A DNA stretch of 64,000 nucleotides. It comes from NORP240 sp965222175 (GTDB taxonomy: Bacteria > Pseudomonadota > Gammaproteobacteria > Pseudomonadales > Pseudohongiellaceae). Positions 56,513 to 64,000 of the stretch are shown in pieces (positions within the stretch are counted from its first letter, which is position 1; every line of letters starts with the position of its first letter). Both the position numbers and the translations under genes were made by a program. Where the stretch lies: contig OZ244938.1 in assembly GCA_965222175.1 (NCBI GenBank), forward strand, positions 1,054,001 to 1,118,000, in the 5' to 3' direction. Under the pieces are notes generated by a model. It ran no database searches. It worked only from the letters and a program-made list of their open reading frames with translations, and had not been told where the DNA came from.

Positions 56513-58255
56513 TCAGGGCAGGGCAAACACCCAGACAACCCTGCCCTGGGGGACGAAAGTCCGGGTGCCGCGTTGCTGATCGATCCGGGCAGTCATGCCC
56601 GCGGCGTCCACGCCCCACCCGGACTGCACTGCGACATACTGCTTGCCGTCCACCGCAAAGGTCGAGGGTACTCCGATGATTCCCGAGTTGGTTCGGAACC
56701 GCCACAGTTCCTCTCCGGTGGTTGCGTCATGGGCGCGGAAGAAGCGGTCGCTGGTGCCACCGCTGAATATCAGGTTACCGGCCGTTGTGAGGATGCCGCC
56801 CCAGTTGTGTGACTGGAACTCCCTGGTCCACACCTGTTCGCCGGTATCGATGTTCCACGCCTGGATTTCGCCGATATGGTCTTCTCCTTCCCGCAAGGTC
56901 ATCTGGGACCTGGCACCGGTAAAGGAGCTGCCGGGCATGTAGGTGACTTCGCGTCCCTCGATGATACCGCAGTGATTTTCGTTGGCGGGAATATAGACCA
57001 GGCCGGTGTCCGGGTTGTACGCGGCAGGGGGCCAGTCCTTACCGCCCCAGAGTGAGGGACAGAAGGAAGTGGAGGCGCCGGTTACCGGTTTGTGTGCCGG
57101 GTCATAGGTAGGGCGACCGGTTTCCGGATCGATACTGGCGAAGGCGTTCTGGAATACATAGGGCTCTGCATCGATAAAACCGATCCTGTCCGCATGTCGC
57201 TCCAGAACCCACAGGTAGCCGTTTCGACCGGCGTGAACCAGGGCATTGATTTCCCGGCCATTGCGTTCCACTGGCATCAGTATCGGCGTGGAAACCTCGT
57301 CCCAGTCCCAGGATCCATTCCAGTGATATTGATGGTGATTACGAATTTCCCCGGTTTCTACATCCAGGGCAATGACGGAATTGGTATAGAGATTGTCACC
57401 GGGGCGCTGATCGCCGACCCAGGGGCCGGGGTTGCCGGTCCCGAAATAGGCCAGGCCCAGCTGCGGGTCGTAGTGCCCCGGTACCCACACCGCGGCACCG
57501 CCAGTGCGCCATGATTCTCCAGGCCAGGTTTCATTGCCGGGTTCACCGGGTGCCGGAACCGTGTAGGTTCGCCACAGCTCCTCACCTGTTTCCGCATCCA
57601 GCGCCACCACGAACCCGCGGATACCCAGTTCGCCGCCTGATGCGCCGACCATGATTCTGCCGTCGATAGCCAGGGGCGCCATAGTGATGTAGTAACCGAA
57701 ACTGTTGTCCTGAACCGTGGTATCCCACACCTTGTCACCGGTACGCGCGTCAAGTGCCACTACCCGGGCATCCAGGGTTGCGGTATAGACCTTGTCGTCG
57801 TAAAGAGCGACACCCCGGTTGGTGCGATGGAAAGCGATCAGGCTCTGGGGAAGGTCGTGCTGATAGCGCCAGATCAGTTCGCCGCTGGCAGCATCCAGGG
57901 CATAGACCAGGTTGCCCGGCGTGGTGACAAACATGACGCCGTCATTGACGATGGGGGGCGACTCGTGGCCGCCGGTCACGCCGGTGGAGAACGACCAGAC
58001 CGGCTGCAGTTCACTGACATTGTCGGTATCGATCTCCTCAAGGGGGCTGTATCCCCAGCCATCCAGTGTGCCCCGGTAGGAGAGCCAGTTGTGATCCTCG
58101 GGATCGATCAACCGGCTGTCGGACACGGCGCTGTAATCGGTACCCGGCATTTGCGCCGTAGTACTCGCGGGGATCAGGCACAGTGCCAGGAGCAGCCCGG
58201 TCAATGCCGGCGGGGTTGGAATGGCGGGTAGTGGTAACAGGCGGACTGAATGCAT
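56513..58255 (-). CDS. PQQ-dependent alcohol dehydrogenase-like protein
   Basis: 580-aa exported quinoprotein. After the signal peptide (ends STTAQ) the propeller opens NWLSYRGTLDGWGYSPLEEI, closer to methanol/ethanol dehydrogenases than the other two in this window. Docking motifs ALDAASGELIWRYQ and ALDARTGDKVWDTT recur. The active region reads HWNGSWDWDEVSTP, a W-D-x-D pattern; in methanol dehydrogenases the second Asp marks lanthanide-dependent (XoxF) forms. The vicinal Cys-Cys of classical MDH is absent. ATG at 58255 follows AGAGGAATCACG. No cytochrome domain. Confidence 0.87.
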   Translation of the reverse strand: MHSVRLLPLPAIPTPPALTGLLLALCLIPASTTAQMPGTDYSAVSDSRLIDPEDHNWLSYRGTLDGWGYSPLEEIDTDNVSELQPVWSFSTGVTGGHESPPIVNDGVMFVTTPGNLVYALDAASGELIWRYQHDLPQSLIAFHRTNRGVALYDDKVYTATLDARVVALDARTGDKVWDTTVQDNSFGYYITMAPLAIDGRIMVGASGGELGIRGFVVALDAETGEELWRTYTVPAPGEPGNETWPGESWRTGGAAVWVPGHYDPQLGLAYFGTGNPGPWVGDQRPGDNLYTNSVIALDVETGEIRNHHQYHWNGSWDWDEVSTPILMPVERNGREINALVHAGRNGYLWVLERHADRIGFIDAEPYVFQNAFASIDPETGRPTYDPAHKPVTGASTSFCPSLWGGKDWPPAAYNPDTGLVYIPANENHCGIIEGREVTYMPGSSFTGARSQMTLREGEDHIGEIQAWNIDTGEQVWTREFQSHNWGGILTTAGNLIFSGGTSDRFFRAHDATTGEELWRFRTNSGIIGVPSTFAVDGKQYVAVQSGWGVDAAGMTARIDQQRGTRTFVPQGRVVWVFALP

Positions 58256-58564
58256 CGTGATTCCTCTGGAAATTCTTGCTGTCATTGTTATCAGTGTGGC
58301 GGAATCGGAACCCGATTGCCGCAGCCGATTTCAGTAATTGCCTCCAGGAAACTGCCAGGGAAACCCGGCTGACCTGAACTTTCCTGAAAGGTATGCCCTG
58401 GCCGCCGGATTGTCCAGCAGCAAAAACCCCGTTCTGCCGGCAGGCTACCGCCTCCGCGCTCGTCCCGACCGCTGATTCCGCCGGACAATGCGGCACTGAT
58501 TCCAGGGCTACATGGTCCTGGCGGCGCACTGGCGCAACCGGAACAGCCGGTCATCACCATGGGT

Positions 58565-60010
58565 CTACTCACGGAACCGGTAGAAAGCCGCGGCGGCCCG
58601 GTAGAGGTTATAGACATCGACCTTGGAACTGACGGCAAACGGTGTATGTATCGACAGCAACGGCACGCCGAAATCGATAACCTCGATGTTCTGGGAGGAA
58701 AAAACGCCACCAATGGTACCGCCGCCGGCGCTGCCCACCCGGTAAGTCGATGTCTGCCAGGGAATCCCGTTGTTATCCAGCAGGGCACGGGTCCAGGCAA
58801 TGAATTCCGAGTTGGCGTTGTTGCCCTGACCGTACAGCTTCAGGTTGATGCCATAACCCAGTCTCGGGGCGTTACCGGTTTCCCATGCGCCCGGGTTCAT
58901 CGGGTTGATGCCGGGGTTGACATCGATGGAGATGAATCGCGTAGCACGCATGGCGGCCCGCAGTGCCGGTTCCCGGTAGTCATCGCCCAGCTCCGCCAGC
59001 AATAGCCGCGACAGCAGATCCGCATAGTACGCCGAAGCCGCCCCGGTGTTGTTGCGATTGCCCACCTCTTCATTGTCCACCAGGTAGGCGATGGCCGTTG
59101 TCTGCGGTGTGCCCAGGTCCGCCAGGGCGCGTATGCTGGTATAGGCTGCCAGGCGATCGTCCTGTCCATAGGCGGCGATCAGGCCCCGGTCAAAACCCAT
59201 GTCCCGGGGAGCGCCGGCAGGCACCAGCGAAAGTTCCGCGGATACCAGGTCGGCGGTGGTGATGCCGTAAGTCCCGGCGAGATAGGCAAGCACCTGTTGC
59301 CTGACTGAATTGTCGGATCCCTGTCCGGGGATATGTCCCACCACGGGATCCAGGTCTTCCGGTTCCAGAAATTCATCCAGTCGCCGGCTGCCGCGACCGC
59401 GATCAACATGCGGTGACAGTTCCGGAATCATGAACACGGGATCGTCAGGCTCCAGCCCCACGGAAATGGCCACCACCGACCCGTCTTTCCGGTCCACTCT
59501 GCCCATCAGCGCCAGGGGCAGGTTGGTCCACTGGTGATACTTGATGCCGCCGTGATAGTTGGTCTGGAACAGGGCAAATTCGCTGTTTTCGTATAGCGGT
59601 CGCCCCTTGAGTTCCAGCCGTGGGGAATCGATATGGGAGCCGATGACATGAATCCCTTCGACCATGGAGCGCTGGCCGATTACCATCAGGCTGATGGTGC
59701 GATCGCGATTTACCTCGTAATAGCGTTCGCCGGGTACCGGTTCCACGGAATCGTCCCAGGGCTGGAAGTCGTTGGCTTCGGCGAAGTCAATGGCCTCGGC
59801 GACAAAGCTCAGTTCCGTCCGGGCAAGGTGGATGAAATCCTTGTACTGTTCGGCAAACTGAAACACCTGTTGACGTTGCTGCGCCGACAGATCAAGCCAG
59901 GAAGACTCGCACGTCAGGGTATCCTGGCAGTCCGGCTGCGCCTGCCCGTGGCCGGCGAAAAACCCTGACACCATTATGGTCAATGTAAGCTGCAATGTTG
60001 ATTTTTTCAT
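58565..60010 (-). CDS. M18-family aminopeptidase with signal peptide
   Basis: 481-aa zinc aminopeptidase. Metal ligands fit H and D in GSHIDSPRLELKG, D in AAYGQDDRLAAYTS, the Glu pair in VDNEEVGNRNN, D in FISIDVNPGIN and the late His in LLSIHTPFAVSSK. An N-terminal signal (residues 1-25, ending GQAQ) followed by two cysteines (CQDTLTC) indicates export, whereas known M18 enzymes are cytoplasmic. GAGGAACAAG precedes the ATG. It heads the minus-strand run that includes the D-aminoacylase-type gene, pointing to peptide use. Confidence 0.88.
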   Translation of the reverse strand: MKKSTLQLTLTIMVSGFFAGHGQAQPDCQDTLTCESSWLDLSAQQRQQVFQFAEQYKDFIHLARTELSFVAEAIDFAEANDFQPWDDSVEPVPGERYYEVNRDRTISLMVIGQRSMVEGIHVIGSHIDSPRLELKGRPLYENSEFALFQTNYHGGIKYHQWTNLPLALMGRVDRKDGSVVAISVGLEPDDPVFMIPELSPHVDRGRGSRRLDEFLEPEDLDPVVGHIPGQGSDNSVRQQVLAYLAGTYGITTADLVSAELSLVPAGAPRDMGFDRGLIAAYGQDDRLAAYTSIRALADLGTPQTTAIAYLVDNEEVGNRNNTGAASAYYADLLSRLLLAELGDDYREPALRAAMRATRFISIDVNPGINPMNPGAWETGNAPRLGYGINLKLYGQGNNANSEFIAWTRALLDNNGIPWQTSTYRVGSAGGGTIGGVFSSQNIEVIDFGVPLLSIHTPFAVSSKVDVYNLYRAAAAFYRFRE

Positions 60011-60159
60011 CTTGTTCCTCTTATGACCTGATCAGTTCCGGTAACCTGCCGCGGCCCGGTCGAATCCCGCCTTGTGCCCGTCCCGTCCCTGGGTATTGAA
60101 GCATGGGCGACATGGCGCTTCTGCCTGGTAGCGTAGAATGTCCAGTGCCGGACCGCGGC

Positions 60160-60714
60160 TCAGCGATCCACTACCTCGAACAGCCAGACAGAGCCACTGG
60201 TAACACCCTGGCCGGCACCCTCGATGACCTGGTCCGGTCCACCGGCATACTTCCTGATAACTTCAGACATTACCTGGTCGGTAATGGGTCCGCTGGTTAT
60301 CCGGCGCAATCGCTGTTGATAAATCCTGTCGTCCACCCGGATCAGTATCCGGTTGTCCTGTTCCAGGTAGGTTGGCCACTGCTTCCACAGCCTGCCCAGG
60401 GTCGAACTCATGTAGCCGCTGACGATATAAAGGCGGCCGTCCACCACCGGTACCCACACTGTCCGTGATGTGGGTGGATTCAGCGTCTGGATTTCAATTT
60501 CTTCCCGATCCCTGATGAAAGTCCAGTCCGCTGGCGACGGTTCTATCTCGCCGCTGCGAAAGGGACCACCGATGCTGATGGTGAACCAGGGCCAGAATTC
60601 AACCGGCCCGTCGTTGAAGCGCATGGCGGCATAGGCAATTCCGGTGAACAGAAATACGCACAGTGTGGCGACGACGATCCAGGTGGAAACACGCATCAAC
60701 AATGACTTCGGCAT
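60160..60714 (-). CDS. Hypothetical membrane-anchored protein
   Basis: 184-aa protein with one N-terminal membrane anchor or signal (about 9-30, VSTWIVVATLCVFLFTGIAY). The rest contains TSRTVWVPVVDGRLYIVSG and YLEQDNRILIRVDDRIYQQR, which vaguely recalls split-barrel flavin proteins but is not a firm match. GGAGGT before the ATG supports a real gene. It is the first gene of the minus-strand cluster, divergent from the 60970 gene. Confidence 0.7.
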   Translation of the reverse strand: MPKSLLMRVSTWIVVATLCVFLFTGIAYAAMRFNDGPVEFWPWFTISIGGPFRSGEIEPSPADWTFIRDREEIEIQTLNPPTSRTVWVPVVDGRLYIVSGYMSSTLGRLWKQWPTYLEQDNRILIRVDDRIYQQRLRRITSGPITDQVMSEVIRKYAGGPDQVIEGAGQGVTSGSVWLFEVVDR

Positions 60715-60969
60715 ATCGGATACCTCCGGTTTCGATGACCCTGCGGTCCGGTAATTTTCCCACGCAGGCTTCGGGATAGTAACCTTTTACCTCATTGCTG
60801 TTCCACCAACGGCACTGGAGATTCAGGCGCAGGCAGGGCCCCGGCATCACGCGGCTGCCACGGCAGCTGAACCGGGTGGGTGACCAATGGGACCCTGGTG
60901 GACTTGCCTGGAAATTACTTCTATGCTGTCTGCCAGCTGCAGACCGCTTGATGTCAGGAGGAAAAGAAG

Positions 60970-61944
60970 ATGAACAGGAAAGCCCGACTGCTGGTGTACG
61001 GCCTGCTGCTCGCGGCCGGTTCAACACTTGCCCAGGAACCAGACTACCAGGTACCGCGCACGGAGTGGGACCAGCCGGATTTGCAGGGAGTGTGGAATTT
61101 CGCGACCAACATTCCCATGGAGCGGCCAGCCTCGCTCGGTGACAAGGCTTTCTTTACGGACCAGGAAATTGCCGCCCTGGCCGCGCAGACAGAGGCCGGC
61201 CTGCAAGCGCTCAACAATGCGGGCGCCAACGGCTACAACACGTTCTGGCTGGAGATGGGCAGTGGCAACGACAACCGCACTTCCCTGATTACTTATCCCG
61301 AAAACGGCCGGTTGCCCGCTCGCAGAGAAGGGGTATCCACCGTCAACGGCGGGCTGGGTGACGACGTTAACGGAGCCAGGCCGGTGCGCTTTATCGTCGG
61401 CGGAATTGGCAAGAATGGGCCGGAAGACCGGGGGCTGTCGGAACGCTGCCTGGTCGGTTTCAACGCCGGGCCGCCATTTACACCCAACCTCTATAACAAC
61501 AATATCCAGATTTTTCAGCATCGGGACACGGTGGTCATCATGACTGAAATGGTGCACACGGCACGTATTGTCCCACTAAATAACCCGGAGCATGTTGATG
61601 ACCGGATCCGGTTGTGGTCAGGTGATGCCAGGGGCTACTGGGATGGTGACACGCTGGTGGTAGAGAGCCGCAATTTCAACGGCCTGACCAAAAGCTTCGG
61701 CGCTTACGGGGATTCAACGCAAAAACTGCTCATCGAGCGATTCACCCGGACCGGACCGTTTACCATGGAATACGAGTTCACTATAGACGACCCGGCCACT
61801 TTCACGGACCGGTTTACGGCCATGATCACCATGTCCAGGATAGATGGGCAGGTCTATGAATACGCCTGCCACGAAGGCAACTATGCCATGGTCAACCTGC
61901 TGCGCGGTGCCCGCATGGAAGAGCAGGGCGATGTGGGTAACTAG
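60970..61944 (+). CDS. Secreted protein of unknown function
   Basis: 324-aa protein with a signal peptide (ends TLAQ at about 22). The mature part starts WDQPDLQGVWNFATNIPMER and contains DDRIRLWSGDARGYWDGDTL and FNGLTKSFGAYGDSTQKLL, segments I associate with uncharacterised secreted proteins of marine gammaproteobacteria. Two cysteines (SERCLVG and EYACHEG) may pair. An ideal AGGAGG lies 9 bp before the ATG. No function is proposed. Confidence 0.8.
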   Translation: MNRKARLLVYGLLLAAGSTLAQEPDYQVPRTEWDQPDLQGVWNFATNIPMERPASLGDKAFFTDQEIAALAAQTEAGLQALNNAGANGYNTFWLEMGSGNDNRTSLITYPENGRLPARREGVSTVNGGLGDDVNGARPVRFIVGGIGKNGPEDRGLSERCLVGFNAGPPFTPNLYNNNIQIFQHRDTVVIMTEMVHTARIVPLNNPEHVDDRIRLWSGDARGYWDGDTLVVESRNFNGLTKSFGAYGDSTQKLLIERFTRTGPFTMEYEFTIDDPATFTDRFTAMITMSRIDGQVYEYACHEGNYAMVNLLRGARMEEQGDVGN

Positions 61945-62002
61945 TGTCCTGTGCGGATTGCTGCGTCCGCCTGACCTGTCGGGCGCGGTTGAGAAACCCG
62001 GT

Positions 62003-62914
62003 TTACCGTGAGGTGGATATCTGTAAAACCTGGCCCACCTTCAGCAGGTCGTCATCCAGGTCGTTCTCCATCATGATGCGTGACACACTGGTGCCGTAAC
62101 GATTTCCGATACGCCACAGGGTCTCGCCTTTACTTACCTTGTGGGAAACCCGGGTAATTCGGGCCAGCTCGTTTGTCGATGGCGTGCCGGTGGTGCGCTC
62201 TGGCGATGCAGGGATCTGCAGTTCCTGGCCAATGTGGATGAGATCGCCGGATAGTCCGTTGACGGACCGGAGTTGTGCGACGCTAACCCCGGTGAGGCTG
62301 GAAATGCCTGACAGCGTGTCGCCGCGTCGAACCACGTACCGACTGGTGCCACCAATCATTGATGCCACGTAATTTTCGTAGCTCTGCACGTAAACCGCCA
62401 CATGGAAGTGGGGTGGTCGTCGTTCCCGGGTTGCGTCCAGGACGCCCTTGGCTTCCAGGGACAGCAGCGTGCGTTCCAGCCAGGCCCGGCATTGGCGGGT
62501 TCTCGGTACCCGCAGGTCCACTGCCATTCCCGCCGGATGCACGGAACGTTCTGCAGCATTGGGTGGTTGTTGATTTACCGGGCGGGTCAGGCTGGTAACC
62601 GTAAGCTTTTCACCGCAGGCGTTGCGGTACTGGCCACTGAGGCGATTGACGAACAGCTTTACCCCCGGTCGGGCGTAGGGAAAGGAAACATTGTGCAGGT
62701 CCATGTTGGGCGTCGGCGTAACCTTGACCATCTGTCCGCCGTTTACCAGGCGGGCCATATGGCTGGCGGTCTGCACGAAGGTGAACCCGTAGTTGATCGC
62801 CAGCCTGTTCTGGCGGTCGATGGAAGTCTGGGAGCCACGCAGTGACTGTGCCTGGGTTATGGAGGCCTGGGAAATTATCAGCAAAACTAAGAAGCCAGGT
62901 ATAAGATTTTTCAA
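62003..62914 (-). CDS. Exported DUF5715/peptidase M15-like protein with two LysM domains
   Basis: 303-aa protein. A signal peptide (ends TQAQ) is followed by a domain with HPAGMAVDLRVPRTRQ and PPHFHVAVYV (about 125-175), the H-x(n)-D ... HxH pattern of zinc-dependent M15-type murein peptidases, matching DUF5715. Two LysM repeats follow (YVVRRGDTLSGISSLTGVSV at about 193; HKVSKGETLWRIGNRYGTSV at about 258), which bind peptidoglycan. A role in wall cleavage is likely. Start is TTG at 62914 with AAGGGA upstream. Confidence 0.85.
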   Translation of the reverse strand: MKNLIPGFLVLLIISQASITQAQSLRGSQTSIDRQNRLAINYGFTFVQTASHMARLVNGGQMVKVTPTPNMDLHNVSFPYARPGVKLFVNRLSGQYRNACGEKLTVTSLTRPVNQQPPNAAERSVHPAGMAVDLRVPRTRQCRAWLERTLLSLEAKGVLDATRERRPPHFHVAVYVQSYENYVASMIGGTSRYVVRRGDTLSGISSLTGVSVAQLRSVNGLSGDLIHIGQELQIPASPERTTGTPSTNELARITRVSHKVSKGETLWRIGNRYGTSVSRIMMENDLDDDLLKVGQVLQISTSR

Positions 62915-63437
62915 AACTTGGTTCCCTTGGATTGGATTTCTTATTACTTACGTGTTGCGCTGTGCCGATCCTGGTCGGATTTATCGATCTTTTGTTCGTT
63001 CTTGACCTGTAGCCGCGTGCACCAGCGCCTGTGGTTCGGCGGGATCGGGGCCTGGATGGACCCTGACCCGACGGGCGTGGTCTGCAGGCGCATAATGTCG
63101 CCCGAAACCGGGGGTCTTGTCCAGTACCTTGCTGAATTTAATGACAAAACTGTCGGAATTAGTATTGCTTGTGTCATACTTTCGCCGGAAAACTTTAGTT
63201 TTTAGCCAATATTTTCCGACTTTTTGACCTGGATCACGCTGCTGACCGGAGGGGGGCATCCGCCGGTTGCAACCGGATTCTGCCGGTGATTTCAGCTCTC
63301 AGGAGGAGGGGCTGGCAACCGCCCGGGGCTTCCGGCGGGCTCTATTGTTACCGTACGCCCCAGGGTTGGCAGGTTTTCAAGCAACAGGATTTAAGTGACA
63401 ATGAACAGGTAATGAACCAGTTTTCGAGGTACTTCCA
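62915..63437. other. Gene-free divergent region
   Basis: This 523-bp stretch has no credible gene. It contains TGTCATACT at 63171-63179 as a possible extended -10 on the plus strand, and a perfect 14-bp palindrome CCGGTTGCAACCGG at 63263-63276 about 160 bp before the RidA-like gene. Confidence 0.5.
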
Positions 63438-63884
63438 GTGATCCGATTCAATCCCGTACTCCGACTTGGGCTGTTCGCCCTGCTGCTGTGCCCCGCCCTG
63501 GCCCAGGCCCAAAGGACCTATATCAATCCCGCCCTCGCCGGTAATGAAGGCGATGCACCCTTCAGCGGTGCCGTCCAGGTGGGCGATACGCTTTACCTGT
63601 CGGGTATGCTCGGTCTGGAAGGGGGGCAGGTGCCCGACGATCCGGCCGACGAAGCGCGAAATGTGCTTAATGCCATTCGGGGCACACTCGAGCAGGCCGG
63701 AATGACCATGGATGACCTGGTCTACGTACAGATTTTCTGTGCGGATGTTTCCCACTACGATGCCTTCAATGCCGTGTACCGGGATTACTTTACCCGGGAG
63801 TTTCCGGCCCGGGCATTCGTCGGTGCCGGCACTTTGCTGTTCAACGCCAGGTTTGAAATCCAGGCAATCGCGGTCAGGCGCTGA
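63438..63884 (+). CDS. RidA (YjgF/YER057c/UK114) family protein with signal peptide
   Basis: 148-aa protein. Residues 25-148 are a RidA fold: PFSGAVQVGDTLYLSGMLGL, EEARNVLNAIRGTLEQAG-like EARNVLNAIRGTLEQAGMT, VYVQIFCADVSHYDAFN and FPARAFVGAGTLLFNARFEI. The Arg of the catalytic imine-hydrolysing type sits in the last segments (PARAF). A clear signal peptide (RLGLFALLLCPALAQAQ) precedes it, unlike cytoplasmic RidA. Start is GTG with GAGGT 8 bp upstream. Exported Rid proteins are a recognised but poorly understood subgroup. Confidence 0.85.
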   Translation: MIRFNPVLRLGLFALLLCPALAQAQRTYINPALAGNEGDAPFSGAVQVGDTLYLSGMLGLEGGQVPDDPADEARNVLNAIRGTLEQAGMTMDDLVYVQIFCADVSHYDAFNAVYRDYFTREFPARAFVGAGTLLFNARFEIQAIAVRR

Positions 63885-64000
63885 TCGGCGATTCCTGATG
63901 CAGCCAGGTCATAGCCCGGAAGTCACAGCCCGGTACAGCAAGTTGCTGCACTGCCCGAGCAGCGGGCATGGCGCTGATGGATGTTGTTGCCAGGAGTGGC

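Overview
The window is about 60% GC and comes from a gammaproteobacterium, most likely Pseudomonadales/Cellvibrionales-like and possibly marine. The strongest argument is gene order: argC, a DUF6776-type membrane protein, bactofilin, erpA, anmK (reverse), an M23 peptidase (reverse), tyrS and then an rRNA operon is the arrangement I recall around PA0662-PA0668 in Pseudomonas aeruginosa. The many secreted quinoproteins, a TonB receptor and peptide/amide hydrolases suggest an aerobic heterotroph living on dissolved organic matter. Family names rest on motifs read from the translations; no database search was possible.

Layout. 1-5785: 5' part of recN, divergent from the chaperone genes grpE-dnaK-dnaJ, with a textbook heat-shock promoter before grpE. 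5967-9974 (minus): PfkB-type kinase, hemL, thiD, hemJ. 10247-17228: the argC-to-tyrS block. 17319-24504: a complete rrn operon (promoter, boxA, 16S, tRNA-Ala, 23S, 5S, terminator). Its 23S gene is interrupted by three intervening sequences (helices 9, 25 and 45). They share purine-rich/pyrimidine-rich ends, and the third carries a gene for an S23-type four-helix protein. 24574-28422: an IS66-family element with intact ends and target duplication, whose tnpC is split by an IS256-family element with its own 9-bp duplication.

28853-35074 (minus): a 2OG-Fe(II) oxygenase-like protein, a GntR-regulator/ABC-ATPase/permease operon in which the permease is fused to an alpha/beta hydrolase, and an AEC transporter. 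35753-41455 (plus): a PQQ dehydrogenase, two YceI-like proteins and a TonB receptor. 41522-47431: a sulfotransferase; a single-chain cbb3-type oxidase fusing CcoN, CcoO and CcoP-like modules; a coupled small membrane protein; a TsdA-like dihaem cytochrome; and a convergent Tat-exported DsrE-like protein. 47809-60714 (minus): a long run of exported proteins (FG-GAP/ASPIC protein, D-aminoacylase-type amidohydrolase, two PQQ dehydrogenases, a PHP-like protein, an M18 aminopeptidase) interrupted by one gamma-carbonic anhydrase. 60970-63884: a secreted unknown, a DUF5715/LysM protein and a RidA-like protein with a signal peptide.

How it fits together. The left third is housekeeping (proteostasis, haem and thiamin synthesis, arginine, Fe-S assembly, wall recycling, translation). 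The right half is accessory and mostly envelope-located: periplasmic quinoproteins feed electrons to a respiratory chain that includes the unusual fused oxidase, and the neighbouring TsdA-like cytochrome suggests thiosulfate as one donor. The points most worth a second look are the three related intervening sequences in one 23S gene, the CcoN-O-P fusion operon, and the ABC permease-hydrolase fusion.
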